The notes under the pieces were generated by a model. It searched no databases and had not been told where the DNA came from. It saw only the letters and a program-made list of their open reading frames with translations. From CAIYOL01 sp964494805 (GTDB taxonomy: Bacteria > Planctomycetota > Phycisphaerae > Sedimentisphaerales > Anaerobacaceae), in assembly GCA_964494805.1 (NCBI GenBank), contig CAZBST010000005.1, forward strand, positions 1 through 64,000: DNA of 64,000 bases, in the 5' to 3' direction. Within the stretch, counting starts at the first letter, position 1. Every line of letters starts with the position of its first letter. Positions 16,414 through 24,992 of the stretch are shown here, one piece after another. A program made the position numbers and the translations under genes.

Positions 16414-16842
16414 GTGGGAAATATAGATACTTTCCGGATAAGGTGCCGCGAGGCAGGGCTGAAGGTAACGCCGCAGCGGGTAGCAGTTTACAAGGCGCTG
16501 GTTGAGTCGAAAGAGCATCCCTCAGCCGACGTTTTATGGCGTAAATTAAGGAAAACTTTTCCCAATATCTCATTAGATACAGTTAATAGGACCCTTTTGA
16601 CCCTGGCAGAAATTGGTGCGGCCTTTATCGTTGAAGGTTCGGGCGACGTTAAAAGGTTCGATGGCTGTCTTGAAAACCATCAGCATTTCAAATGCTTAAA
16701 ATGCAAAAAAATCATCGATTTTCATCATAAGCCGTTTGATAATATCACTGTGCCGAAGGACATCAGCGAAAAATACACCGTATTGAAAAAAACAGTATAC
16801 TTGGAAGGTATCTGCGATTTGTGCAGAAAACGTCGCACGTGA
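16414..16842 (+). CDS. Fur/PerR-family metal-dependent regulator
   Basis: 142 residues, the usual Fur length. An N-terminal winged helix (GLKVTPQRVAVYKAL, then SLDTVNRTLLTLAEIG) is followed by the dimer/metal domain with HQHFKCLKCKKIIDFHH and a second pair CDLC near the end. The two CxxC pairs are the structural zinc site of Fur/PerR/Zur proteins. The T-V-N-R recognition helix resembles PerR more than Fur. It would repress metal- or peroxide-linked genes. The triple-heptamer operator 400 bases upstream is a natural target, which is inference. The start is GTG. Confidence 0.88.
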   Translation: MGNIDTFRIRCREAGLKVTPQRVAVYKALVESKEHPSADVLWRKLRKTFPNISLDTVNRTLLTLAEIGAAFIVEGSGDVKRFDGCLENHQHFKCLKCKKIIDFHHKPFDNITVPKDISEKYTVLKKTVYLEGICDLCRKRRT

Positions 16843-16865
16843 CCCACCCACGAGAGACGAAAAAT

Positions 16866-18092
16866 ATGGCAACGATTAATGAGGATTTTTTGAAACTGCA
16901 GGCGGGCTATTTGTTCCCGGAAATCAGCAGGCGCATTCGCTCCTTTCAGGTCCAAAATCCTGGCGCAAAAATAATCAGTCTGGGTATTGGTGATGCTACT
17001 CAACCTCTGGCCCCGGCCGTTGTCGAAGCGATGAAAAAGGCTGTTGTCGATTTGGGTAATGGTGCTACCTTCCGCGGCTATGGGCCGGAGCAGGGCTATG
17101 ATTTTCTAATAGATGCGATAATTAAAAATGATTTTAATTCTCGCGGCATCGACTTGGGTAAAGATGAGGTTTTTGTCAGCGACGGCACCAAGTGCGACAC
17201 GGGCAATATTCAGGAAATATTCGGCTTAGATAATATTATTGCCGTGACCGATCCAGTGTATCCGGTGTATGTTGATACCAATGTGATGGCGGGCAGGACG
17301 GGTGGGGCCGATGAAAACGGCCAATATGCCAAAATCATTTATATGCCCTGCACCGCGGAGAATAATTTTGTTCCGAATATACCAGAGCAGAAAGTAGACA
17401 TTGTTTATCTTTGCTTTCCGAATAATCCTACCGGAGCGGTGGCTTCTAAGGAAATCTTGAGCAAGTGGGTCACTTTTGCCCGCAGCAACAAGGTTGTCAT
17501 ATTTTTCGATGCTGCTTACGAGGCCTTTATTACCGATACGCAGATTCCTCATTCGATTTATGAAATTGAAGGGGCGAAAGATGTAGCGATAGAATTTCGC
17601 AGCTTTTCTAAAACAGCCGGCTTTACCGGCGTCAGATGCGCCTTTACCGTTGTGCCGAAGCAACTGAAGGCCTATGCAAAAGACGGCAGGGCGGTCGAAG
17701 TCAATTCGTTATGGCATAGGCGGCACTGTACTAAATTTAACGGCGCCTCGTATATATCACAGGCTGGCGCTGCTGCCGTCTATACAACCGAAGGCAAAAA
17801 GCAGTGCCGAGAGATTATTGATATTTATATGGCTAATGCCACTGTAATCCGCGAGTCGCTCACCAAACTCGGCTACGATGTTTATGGCGGAGTTAATGCG
17901 CCAATTATCTGGATGAAGACGCCTGCTGGTGTAAGCTCGTGGGATTTCTTCGACCGCCTTCTGCAAAAGGCAAACGTGGTCGGCACGCCCGGCGCGGGCT
18001 TCGGGCCATCGGGTGAAGGATACTTCCGACTTACGGCCTTTGCCAGACCGAATGATGTCAAAGAGGCTATGCAGCGATTTGCCGCCGTTTAA
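16866..18092 (+). CDS. dapL: LL-diaminopimelate aminotransferase
   Basis: 408 residues from ATG 16866. DapL converts tetrahydrodipicolinate directly to LL-diaminopimelate for lysine and cell-wall synthesis; the route is typical of PVC bacteria, plants and some archaea. Visible motifs include the N-terminal NEDFLKLQAGYLFPEI, the GIGDATQPL glycine-rich start, FRGYGPEQGYDFL, SDGTKCDTGNIQ, CFPNNPTGA, and the PLP lysine in FRSFSKTAGFTGVRC. The frame is open back to 16821 inside the Fur-family gene, but the conserved N-terminus begins at 16866. It probably heads the biosynthetic cluster through the rhomboid gene. Confidence 0.96.
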   Translation: MATINEDFLKLQAGYLFPEISRRIRSFQVQNPGAKIISLGIGDATQPLAPAVVEAMKKAVVDLGNGATFRGYGPEQGYDFLIDAIIKNDFNSRGIDLGKDEVFVSDGTKCDTGNIQEIFGLDNIIAVTDPVYPVYVDTNVMAGRTGGADENGQYAKIIYMPCTAENNFVPNIPEQKVDIVYLCFPNNPTGAVASKEILSKWVTFARSNKVVIFFDAAYEAFITDTQIPHSIYEIEGAKDVAIEFRSFSKTAGFTGVRCAFTVVPKQLKAYAKDGRAVEVNSLWHRRHCTKFNGASYISQAGAAAVYTTEGKKQCREIIDIYMANATVIRESLTKLGYDVYGGVNAPIIWMKTPAGVSSWDFFDRLLQKANVVGTPGAGFGPSGEGYFRLTAFARPNDVKEAMQRFAAV

Positions 18093-18130
18093 TAGATAAC
18101 AAACCAATTACGAGCATCAAATATTATACG

Positions 18131-19210
18131 ATGACAATTGCATATATTGGACTGGGCAGCAATTTAGGGGATAGAGAAAGCTTTATTCATAAAGCCCTTA
18201 AAATGCTGGCCGAAACTGAAGATACAAAAGTTGCCCATGTCAGCGACATCATCGAAACCGCTCCGCTCGGCGGCGCCAATCAGCCCCCGTACTTAAATGC
18301 AGTGGCCCAGATTGAAACCATCCTAACCGCAGAAAATTTGCATAGGATACTACTCAACGTTGAGGCTTCGCTTGGCAGAAACAGGAAAGAAAAATGGTCG
18401 TCGAGGACCATTGATTTGGACATTTTGCTTTTCGGTGGGGAAATTATAAATAGCCCCGATTTAACTATTCCGCATCCACAGATGCACTTGCGCTCATTTG
18501 TGCTCAAAGGACTGTGCCAGCTTGATGCCGATTTGCTGCATCCTGTTATAAAAGAGCCGATGAAAGAGTTAGCAGACCGGCTCGATAACACAGATTTTGT
18601 GCTTAATCCCAAACTGCCGCAGCTTGTCAGCGTGGCGGGCGTTATCGGCGTGGGAAAAACCACCTTGGCCGAAAATCTGTCGAAAATACTCTCCTGCAAA
18701 TGTATCTTTGAACCTTACGACAAAAATCCTTACCTGTCGGATGTTTATGCTGGCAAAAAAGAGCTGGCTCTGGACTGCCAACTGTTTTTTCTGACCAGCA
18801 GGGTTGCCCAGTTAAATCATCACAGCTTAAAAGCAGGCGAAATGGTATTCGCTGATTATGTGTTCGATAAGGAGCTGATTTACGCAAAACAACTGCTGAA
18901 TGCTGAGCAGTTCGCATTATACCATGCGATTCATAAGCAAATAATATCTGATATTGCAACGCCGGTTTTGGTAATATACTTAACGGACTCCGTGGAAAAT
19001 TGTCTGGAGCGGATTCACAGGCGTAATCGTCCATACGAGCAGAAAATCCAGCCGCAGTTTTTGGATTCTCTCAGCCGCGGCCACGAAAAACTCTTTGCAG
19101 ACTGGAAAAGGAGCCCGGTTATCCGATTGTCGAGACTCGAATTCGATTATATGCAGGATGAAAATATCCGGCGTTTGGCAAATCAAATAAGAAGTTATAT
19201 CGCGATATAA
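18131..19210 (+). CDS. folK: FolK-deoxynucleoside kinase fusion
   Basis: 359 residues with two enzyme domains. Residues 1-160 are 6-hydroxymethyl-dihydropterin pyrophosphokinase: GLGSNLGDR, RTIDLDILLFGG, PHPQMHLRSFVL; this is a folate pathway step. Residues 165-359 are a deoxynucleoside kinase of the dAK/dGK/TK2 fold: P-loop GVIGVGKTT, EPYDKNPYL, the FADYVFDKEL segment in place of the usual DRS region, and the lid CLERIHRRNRPYE. The second domain would phosphorylate salvaged deoxynucleosides; the preferred base cannot be read. It overlaps panC by one base (TAATG). Start ATG 18131 lacks a clear ribosome site. Confidence 0.9.
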   Translation: MTIAYIGLGSNLGDRESFIHKALKMLAETEDTKVAHVSDIIETAPLGGANQPPYLNAVAQIETILTAENLHRILLNVEASLGRNRKEKWSSRTIDLDILLFGGEIINSPDLTIPHPQMHLRSFVLKGLCQLDADLLHPVIKEPMKELADRLDNTDFVLNPKLPQLVSVAGVIGVGKTTLAENLSKILSCKCIFEPYDKNPYLSDVYAGKKELALDCQLFFLTSRVAQLNHHSLKAGEMVFADYVFDKELIYAKQLLNAEQFALYHAIHKQIISDIATPVLVIYLTDSVENCLERIHRRNRPYEQKIQPQFLDSLSRGHEKLFADWKRSPVIRLSRLEFDYMQDENIRRLANQIRSYIAI

Positions 19211-20064
19211 TGAAAGTTGCAAAAACAATAGAAGCGGTCAGAAAACTGGTAAAAGCCGCTCGCAGAAAGGGGAAAATAATAGGCTTTGTACCTACGATGG
19301 GGGCGCTGCATATCGGCCATATTTCACTGATTAAAAAAGCAAAGCAGCAAACCGATTTCGTCGTCGTCAGCATCTTCGTCAATCCCACACAGTTCGGGCC
19401 GAGCGAGGATTTCAAGAAGTATCCGAGGCCGATTAAGAGCGATTTGGCTATATGCAGAAAGGCCGGTGTCGATGTGGTTTTTGCGCCAACGGCAAAGCGG
19501 ATGTACCCACAGGAAAACCTTACCTGGATAGATGTTGAAAAGCTAACAGAACCTCTCTGTGGAAAATTCCGGCCGGGGCATTTCCGTGGCGTCGCCGCTG
19601 TTTGCACCAAGTTATTTAATATTGTCGCACCTGATATAGCATTTTTCGGCCAAAAGGACGCCCAGCAGGCAATTGTCATAAAGCGGGAGGTTACTGATTT
19701 GAATATGCCTCTGAAAATTGTTGTCTGTCCCACCATCCGTGAGCCAAATGGTCTGGCCGTAAGCAGCAGAAATCAATATCTAACTTATCAGCGAAGAAAA
19801 GACGCAGCTTACATTTACAAAGCACTGAAAAAATCAGAGAGTTTAGTTAAAGCAGGCACCAAAAAGAGTAAAACGGTCATCAGCGAAATGAAAAAAGTAT
19901 TGAAACAGGTGCCGTCAATAAAAATAGAATATATCAGCATCGTTGACGCCGAAACTCTACAGAGTCTTGAGAAAGTTACTGGAAAGGTCTTAATAGCAGT
20001 AGCGGTCAAAATCGGCTCTACTCGATTGATTGACAACATTCTGGTGGACGCGAAGAGTCGATAA
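19210..20064 (+). CDS. panC: Pantothenate synthetase
   Basis: 284 residues, normal PanC length. It condenses pantoate and beta-alanine with ATP. Motifs: GFVPTMGALHIGHISLI (the HIGH nucleotide site), SIFVNPTQFGPSEDF, PGHFRGVAAVCTKLFNI, FGQKDAQQ, REPNGLAVSSRN (KMSKS-like). It sits directly before panD, which makes beta-alanine, so the two form the pantothenate branch of coenzyme A synthesis. It starts within the stop of the folK fusion. Confidence 0.97.
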   Translation: MKVAKTIEAVRKLVKAARRKGKIIGFVPTMGALHIGHISLIKKAKQQTDFVVVSIFVNPTQFGPSEDFKKYPRPIKSDLAICRKAGVDVVFAPTAKRMYPQENLTWIDVEKLTEPLCGKFRPGHFRGVAAVCTKLFNIVAPDIAFFGQKDAQQAIVIKREVTDLNMPLKIVVCPTIREPNGLAVSSRNQYLTYQRRKDAAYIYKALKKSESLVKAGTKKSKTVISEMKKVLKQVPSIKIEYISIVDAETLQSLEKVTGKVLIAVAVKIGSTRLIDNILVDAKSR

Positions 20065-20079
20065 TATATAATATAAGTT

Positions 20080-20436
20080 ATGTTTGTGAAGTTATTAAAA
20101 AGCAAGTTACATTGTGCAACGGTTACCGAGGCCAAATTGCGCTACCCCGGCAGCATTGCTATAGACTCAGCGCTGATGAAAGCGGCCAATATTTTGCCCT
20201 ATGAGGTCGTTTTAATCGCCGATTTGAATAACGGTAATCGCCTCCAGACTTATGCTATCGCCGCTGAGGCAAAATCGGGCAAAATCATAATCCTCGGACC
20301 TGCCGCAAAACTGGTAAAAGCAAAGGACACTATTACTATTTTCAGCTTCGGATACTATACACCGGCGCAGGCCCGGAAACTTAAGCCGAAGATTATTATT
20401 CTCGGCAAAAATAACAAAATAAAAAACAACAGTTAG
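20080..20436 (+). CDS. panD: Aspartate 1-decarboxylase precursor
   Basis: 118 residues. PanD makes beta-alanine from aspartate and self-cleaves to create a pyruvoyl group. The cleavage site is seen at LRYPGSIAID (Gly-Ser bond near residue 24), with KLHCATVT before it and NGNRLQTYAIAAE after it. The C-terminal tail is basic and slightly shorter than the standard. It lies 15 bases after panC. Confidence 0.95.
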   Translation: MFVKLLKSKLHCATVTEAKLRYPGSIAIDSALMKAANILPYEVVLIADLNNGNRLQTYAIAAEAKSGKIIILGPAAKLVKAKDTITIFSFGYYTPAQARKLKPKIIILGKNNKIKNNS

Positions 20437-20488
20437 GAATCTGTGCCCGTTAACTCGCACAAGGCACGAGAGACGAGTCAAGGACGAA

Positions 20489-21472
20489 ATGCATCCTGAA
20501 CTTTTTGAGATACCTTTCATACATTTGACCGTAAAAAGTTACGGCACAATGATGGTCATCGCATTTCTTGTAGCGATTTCTTTGATAAGACGTCTCAGCC
20601 GTAGTTTCACACCCGACCCGCAGTACATAACTAATGCAGCTCTTTATTCACTTATCGCCGGAGTAGTGGGTGCACGTCTTTTTTATGTAATCCATTATTT
20701 TGATCAGTTTCAGGGGCGATTTCTGTCCGTCTTTGCCATCTGGGAAGGGGGGCTTGAGCTTCTTGGCGGGGTACTTTCAGCCATTGCCGTTATCGGTTTT
20801 TACTGCTGGTATCACAAACTTCCAGTTCGGCGTTATCTTGATATCCTGGCTATCGGTCTGATGCTGGCGCTTGTATTTGGCAGAATCGGCTGTTTTCTAA
20901 ACGGTTGCTGCTTCGGCAAGCCCACAAACCTGCCCTGGGGCGTTCGCTTCCCTTACGGCTCATACGCCTACAGCAGTCAGGTATGTCCGGACCTAAAAAG
21001 GAGCCGTCCTCAACCGCAGTTAAAATTGCCCGATGAATTTTACGACTATTATTACGAAAATGGCAAGATGTCCCACTCTTTAAAACCGTATAAAGATTTA
21101 ACCGAAGACCAGAAAGAATGGCTTGAAGAAAATGACAAAAAATGGTCTTTGCCTGTTCACCCGACCCAGTTGTACTCATCAGTTAATGGTGGTATTTTGG
21201 CCCTCATATTATATCTATTCTGGCGAAGAAATCAAAAAGCCAGCAGTGGAAAGAGGCTGTTCACCAAGCCTGGTTGCACATTCGGCTTGATGTTCATAAT
21301 TTACGGCATTAGCCGGTTTTTTATAGAATTTATCCGCGATGACAATCCATTTGAATTCGACAGCTTAACAATCTCGCAGAATCTTGGCATCGCTATGGTA
21401 GTGTTCGGCATGCTTTTGATGGTAATATTTGAAAAAATGAAACCCGATAAGATTGTGAGCAGAGCGAAGTAA
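20489..21472 (+). CDS. lgt: Prolipoprotein diacylglyceryl transferase
   Basis: 327 residues with about seven membrane segments. Lgt attaches diacylglycerol to the lipobox cysteine of prolipoproteins at the inner membrane; the window encodes several lipoproteins. The signature GRIGCFLNGCCFG is present. Two deviations are visible: GGLELLGG stands where many Lgt proteins have a HGG motif, and a hydrophilic insert of about 50 residues (PDLKRSRPQPQ to DKKWS) lies before HPTQLYSS. GC-CC replaces the NGE seen in proteobacterial enzymes, a pattern also found outside proteobacteria. It is probably in one transcript with panCD. Confidence 0.93.
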   Translation: MHPELFEIPFIHLTVKSYGTMMVIAFLVAISLIRRLSRSFTPDPQYITNAALYSLIAGVVGARLFYVIHYFDQFQGRFLSVFAIWEGGLELLGGVLSAIAVIGFYCWYHKLPVRRYLDILAIGLMLALVFGRIGCFLNGCCFGKPTNLPWGVRFPYGSYAYSSQVCPDLKRSRPQPQLKLPDEFYDYYYENGKMSHSLKPYKDLTEDQKEWLEENDKKWSLPVHPTQLYSSVNGGILALILYLFWRRNQKASSGKRLFTKPGCTFGLMFIIYGISRFFIEFIRDDNPFEFDSLTISQNLGIAMVVFGMLLMVIFEKMKPDKIVSRAK

Positions 21473-21514
21473 CCTCGTATTTAACCCCTCGTCTCACGGG
21501 GGCTTATTTTCAGA

Positions 21515-21544
21515 TTGAACATTTCGCAAAATTGATGATATTAT
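21515..21544 (+). promoter_or_regulatory. Promoter of the rhomboid gene
   Basis: TTGAAC (21515-21520), 18 bases, TATTAT (21539-21544), 36 bases before ATG 21581. Confidence 0.5.
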
Positions 21545-21580
21545 ATAAAAAGCAAATATCCGGTATCGGGAATCGAGAAT

Positions 21581-22435
21581 ATGGGTCTTTACGATAGAGA
21601 TTACACTCGGGCAAACTTTCGGTCTCAATTTCACAACGCTCCACAGATGCGTCTTGGCTTTCCGCGGGTCTCTTTGATAGTAAAATACCTGCTGATTATC
21701 AACATAGCTGTTTTCTTCGTGTCCACGCTCATAACCTCGGTTGGGGGTTTTCTTTTTTCGTGGTTCTCCCTGTATCCAGCCACCTTCGGCTTGTCTATGC
21801 AACTCTGGAGGTTGATAACATACCAGTTTCTACATGCCGACATCTGGCACATTATCCTTAATATGTGGGCTCTCTGGATGTTCGGCCCAACGCTTGAACG
21901 ACACTGGGGCGGCAAAAGATTCTTAACATTTTACCTTTTTTGCGGGGTAGCAGGGGGGCTGTTCTATCTTCTGCTGGTGACCGTTAATTTTCTGCCGGCT
22001 TTGCCTATGGTAGGGGCCTCCGGTGCCATACTTGGTGTCTTTGCTGCCTGTGCAATTCTTTTCCCGAATGTTTCTGTGTTTTTATTTCCCATCCTAATGC
22101 CGATACCGATAAGAGTCGCTGCAATAGGAGTCACCTTGATATACATTTTACTTGTGTTAACCAGAAGCGCAAACGCTGGCGGACAAGCCGCCCATCTGGC
22201 AGGAATGGCAGCGGGCGCAATTTATATATTCTCGCAGTCCTGGCGAGCCAAGCTCGGATTTAAAATCCAATCCAGTCGCCTGCAAAGGAAAATAGCCGCA
22301 GAACGCAATCTGCAAGTGGAACTTGACCGTATTCTGCAAAAGGTCCACGACTCCGGCATCCATAGCCTGACGCCAAAGGAGAGAAAGACGCTCGAACAAG
22401 CAACCGAAGCTGAGCAGAAGCGCGGCAGATTATAA
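21581..22435 (+). CDS. Rhomboid intramembrane serine protease
   Basis: 284 residues with six predicted membrane helices after a soluble N-terminus. The catalytic serine lies in GASGAILGVFAA and the histidine in AAHLAGMAAGAIY; HADIWHIILNMWALWMFGPTLE is the conserved loop and helix-2 region with the HxxxN motif. It would cleave membrane-bound substrates within the bilayer. The C-terminal 60 residues are a charged helix (LQRKIAAERNLQVELDRILQKV) of unknown use. It has its own promoter and is followed by the terminator of the converging gene. Confidence 0.93.
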   Translation: MGLYDRDYTRANFRSQFHNAPQMRLGFPRVSLIVKYLLIINIAVFFVSTLITSVGGFLFSWFSLYPATFGLSMQLWRLITYQFLHADIWHIILNMWALWMFGPTLERHWGGKRFLTFYLFCGVAGGLFYLLLVTVNFLPALPMVGASGAILGVFAACAILFPNVSVFLFPILMPIPIRVAAIGVTLIYILLVLTRSANAGGQAAHLAGMAAGAIYIFSQSWRAKLGFKIQSSRLQRKIAAERNLQVELDRILQKVHDSGIHSLTPKERKTLEQATEAEQKRGRL

Positions 22436-22469
22436 AAACAAAGCCTTACGAAAAACCCGTAAGGCTTTG
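22434..22469 (-). terminator. Intrinsic terminator of the sigma-factor operon
   Basis: A 12-bp stem CAAAGCCTTACG/CGTAAGGCTTTG with a 7-base loop. Read on the minus strand it is followed by TTTTT, so it ends the operon 22514-24610. It may also help end the rhomboid transcript. Confidence 0.8.
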
Positions 22470-22513
22470 CCCGCCCTTAATAAGTTACATCCTTGCCTCT
22501 TGGCGGAGCGCAT

Positions 22514-23539
22514 TTACCACATGAACTTGTCGCTTTTGCCGAGTAATTCCTCGATGCGTGCCTTTACACTGTCGTCTTTGAACTTGGTGTCTTTCCACTT
22601 CTCCATCTTAGCTTTTCTTTGCTCGACATCGTTTTTCAGCCGCTCGAGTTTTTCAAGCAGTTGTTCGTACTCTATTTGCTTTCGCTCTATAATCGCATCG
22701 AATCTGTTGTTGAGGACCTCTTTCAAGTCCTTGACTAGTTCTTCCTTATCCTTATCACCTGCGGCCTTGATTTCTTCAAGCAGCTCATCCTGTTGTTGTC
22801 TTAGCTCTAAATCTTTCTTGAGCACCTCAGCTAATCGAGGATTTTCCCTTGCTGCTTCTGCGATTCTTCCGTACTTTTTTAAGCCGAGCCCGAATTCTTT
22901 CCAATATTTGTGCCAATTACCGTTCTGTTCAGCCAGTTTTTTTGCTTCCTCAAGTTGTGTCGCTGCGTCAGTGTAATTTTCCTTCAGCCATTCGAGATAT
23001 TTATCATATCTCCAGTGCATACCCATCTCAGGCATAATATGACCGGGACCGAAGGGCTCACCATGCTTTTGCATACCCATCCCCGGCGGCGTAGGCATAC
23101 CATTGGGGCTGGGCATAGGACAGGGCGTAGGCGGCGCATTACCGGGACCAAACGGCTCCAGCCGCTTTTCTACATGCTTCCCGAATTTTCTGCCGAACTG
23201 TTCCCGCATAACCTTCCTGAGCTCGGCTTTGAACTTTTCAGGGTCTTTCTCCTGCAACTGTTTTAACTCTTTTGCTTTATTCGGCTCGGCCTCCGCCAGT
23301 CGATTCATTATGTGCTCGATTTTTTCCTCAGTTAGTCCAAACCGTCCAGGCCTTCCTTTTGCTGTGTCTTCAGACCAGATATCCTCTTCCTCTGCAACGC
23401 CGCCGGGGGGAGGAGGAAGAGGCTCGGTCGATTTCACTTCCTCTTTATTTACATCCTCTGCAGCTCGGCAGTATAAGGTGGTTGTGGATAATACCGCTGC
23501 CATTGCCAATACTAAAATTATTCCATATTTCGTTTTCAT
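22514..23539 (-). CDS. Secreted coiled-coil protein of the ECF operon
   Basis: 341 residues with a signal peptide (YGIILVLAMAAVLSTTTLYCRA). After it come a Pro-rich segment (PLPPPPGG), a helical region, a Pro/Gly/Met-rich linker (about 135-185) with two EPFGPG repeats, and a long charged coiled coil (about 190-330). No enzyme motif was recognised. It is the last gene of a sigma/anti-sigma operon, four bases after the anti-sigma-like gene, so it is probably an envelope protein made or sensed by that system. Confidence 0.7.
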   Translation of the reverse strand: MKTKYGIILVLAMAAVLSTTTLYCRAAEDVNKEEVKSTEPLPPPPGGVAEEEDIWSEDTAKGRPGRFGLTEEKIEHIMNRLAEAEPNKAKELKQLQEKDPEKFKAELRKVMREQFGRKFGKHVEKRLEPFGPGNAPPTPCPMPSPNGMPTPPGMGMQKHGEPFGPGHIMPEMGMHWRYDKYLEWLKENYTDAATQLEEAKKLAEQNGNWHKYWKEFGLGLKKYGRIAEAARENPRLAEVLKKDLELRQQQDELLEEIKAAGDKDKEELVKDLKEVLNNRFDAIIERKQIEYEQLLEKLERLKNDVEQRKAKMEKWKDTKFKDDSVKARIEELLGKSDKFMW

Positions 23540-23543
23540 TTTT

Positions 23544-24077
23544 TTACCCTTTCCAAAAATCGCTGTTAATTTCCATCAATTCCGTTTCTATTTCCAGTTC
23601 TGTTATGGCTTCATAGTCATTGCTGCCATTTTCGCCCAATCGCATAGCAAGCAGGTCGCTTTCAATTTGTTCGACCTCAGCAACTAAGGTCGCTGACTCT
23701 GCACTATCGTCAGCCAAACATTCGCTCTCCCAAACCGCCTTTGGTATTATTGAGCTGCTGACAGGTCTTTCAGGTTGAACTGTTTTTGTTTCAAATAATT
23801 TTACGCTTATAATCGCGATGATAATAAATCCCGCAGCGACAGCCATCGTCTTGTAGACTGTTCTTCTAAAAGCATTTTCCTTTTTGCGCAGCAGACTTGC
23901 AGCAATTTCAGCCTTTATATTGGCTATAAGCTCGCTATCGGGCTCGGGCGCAGCAGACTCGCGAAGAATTCGCTCACCTTTCTGGATATCCTCGACAGCT
24001 TGCTCAGCCTGCTCAGAGTTGAGGAATTTTTCAAATAAGTCCTTTAGATTTTCTTCCGCTTCACCGTTCATAGTCAT
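23544..24077 (-). CDS. Anti-sigma-factor-like membrane protein
   Basis: 177 residues: an acidic helical N-terminus (about 1-70), one membrane helix (TMAVAAGFIIIAIISVKLF), then about 75 extracytoplasmic residues. It starts two bases after the ECF sigma gene, the usual place of a cognate anti-sigma factor, and the topology fits. No zinc HxxxCxxC anti-sigma motif is present, so the call rests on position and topology. Confidence 0.65.
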   Translation of the reverse strand: MTMNGEAEENLKDLFEKFLNSEQAEQAVEDIQKGERILRESAAPEPDSELIANIKAEIAASLLRKKENAFRRTVYKTMAVAAGFIIIAIISVKLFETKTVQPERPVSSSIIPKAVWESECLADDSAESATLVAEVEQIESDLLAMRLGENGSNDYEAITELEIETELMEINSDFWKG

Positions 24078-24079
24078 TT

Positions 24080-24610
24080 CTACTCCATCAGCTTTTGCAG
24101 TTTCTTCAGCCCTCGGTGTAGTTTTGACAATGTGGTTCCTATCGGCTCGGACCGCATCGCCGCTATTTCCTTGAAGCTGGCCTGTGAATAAAAACGCAGC
24201 ATAATCAATTCCCTCGTATCTGTATCAAGCCTGTTGAGTTGTGTCTGCAATTCGTCGATTTTCTCGCTGTCGGACTGTTTGGCCTCTATTACTTCTGATT
24301 CAAGCTGCCTTTTTCGGGCTTCGAATGTTTTTTTCTGTCGCTGCTTATCTCTTAAATAATCGTAGAAGATATTAGATGCTGTTTTGAACAGCCAGCTTTC
24401 GAAAGAACCGCCCTTAAAGGAGCTGATTTTCTCCACCAATTTGACAAATAGCTCGCTCAGCAAATCATCGCTTGTTTCTCTATTGCCCGTTAATCGGTAA
24501 AAATAACCATAAACCCGGCTTGCATAAATATCGACCATCTCTGAAAAGTTTTCAGCGTCACCGGACTTACAGCCGCTTATTATCCGGGCTAAATCGTTGT
24601 TTTTAGCCAT
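24080..24610 (-). CDS. ECF RNA polymerase sigma factor
   Basis: 176 residues with sigma-70 region 2 (FSEMVDIYASRVYGYFYRLTGN, DDLLSELFVKL, FESWLFKTASNIFYDYLRDK) and region 4 (LPTDTRE-like LDTDTRELIMLRFYSQASFKEIA...). It should direct RNA polymerase to stress or envelope genes. It is first in a three-gene operon with an anti-sigma-like protein and a secreted protein. It is divergent from the cysteine-cluster gene at 24694. Confidence 0.93.
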   Translation of the reverse strand: MAKNNDLARIISGCKSGDAENFSEMVDIYASRVYGYFYRLTGNRETSDDLLSELFVKLVEKISSFKGGSFESWLFKTASNIFYDYLRDKQRQKKTFEARKRQLESEVIEAKQSDSEKIDELQTQLNRLDTDTRELIMLRFYSQASFKEIAAMRSEPIGTTLSKLHRGLKKLQKLME

Positions 24611-24693
24611 ATTTAAGCACTTTTACGCAAGTAAAGACGGTTTTTTGAACGGATTTATTGCATAAATGTAAAAAACTATTATTCTGTGTCTTT

Positions 24694-24981
24694 ATGTCTG
24701 TCATAGGTATTAAAACAAAAAATACCTGGTCTGCTAAAGCTAAACGGACAGTCACCAGTGTTTTACCGGTTGACAAGAACCGTAAAGGCAGTTGTAGCCG
24801 TTGCGGAGCGTGCTGCAAACTGCCTAACCTCTGTCCTTTTTTGGGCGTTGACAAGCAGGGCCTGTGTACCTGCAAAATCTACTGGTTACGTCCTCTTAAC
24901 TGCCGAAAATATCCTCGCAGCAAATCGGAGCTTATCACGGCCGAGTCCTGCGGCTACAGGTTCGATGAGACAAAGGACTAA
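24694..24981 (+). CDS. YkgJ-type cysteine-cluster protein
   Basis: About 95 residues with the metal-binding CxxCxxCC...C pattern: CSRCGACCKLPNLCPFL, then CTCKIYWLRPLNCRKYPRS and ESCGYRF. This is the zinc/iron-chelating YkgJ (UPF0153) family. The frame opens at TTG 24658, but ATG 24694 is the more likely start; neither has a good ribosome site. The function of the family is not established. Confidence 0.75.
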   Translation: MSVIGIKTKNTWSAKAKRTVTSVLPVDKNRKGSCSRCGACCKLPNLCPFLGVDKQGLCTCKIYWLRPLNCRKYPRSKSELITAESCGYRFDETKD

Positions 24982-24992
24982 AACAGCACCGT

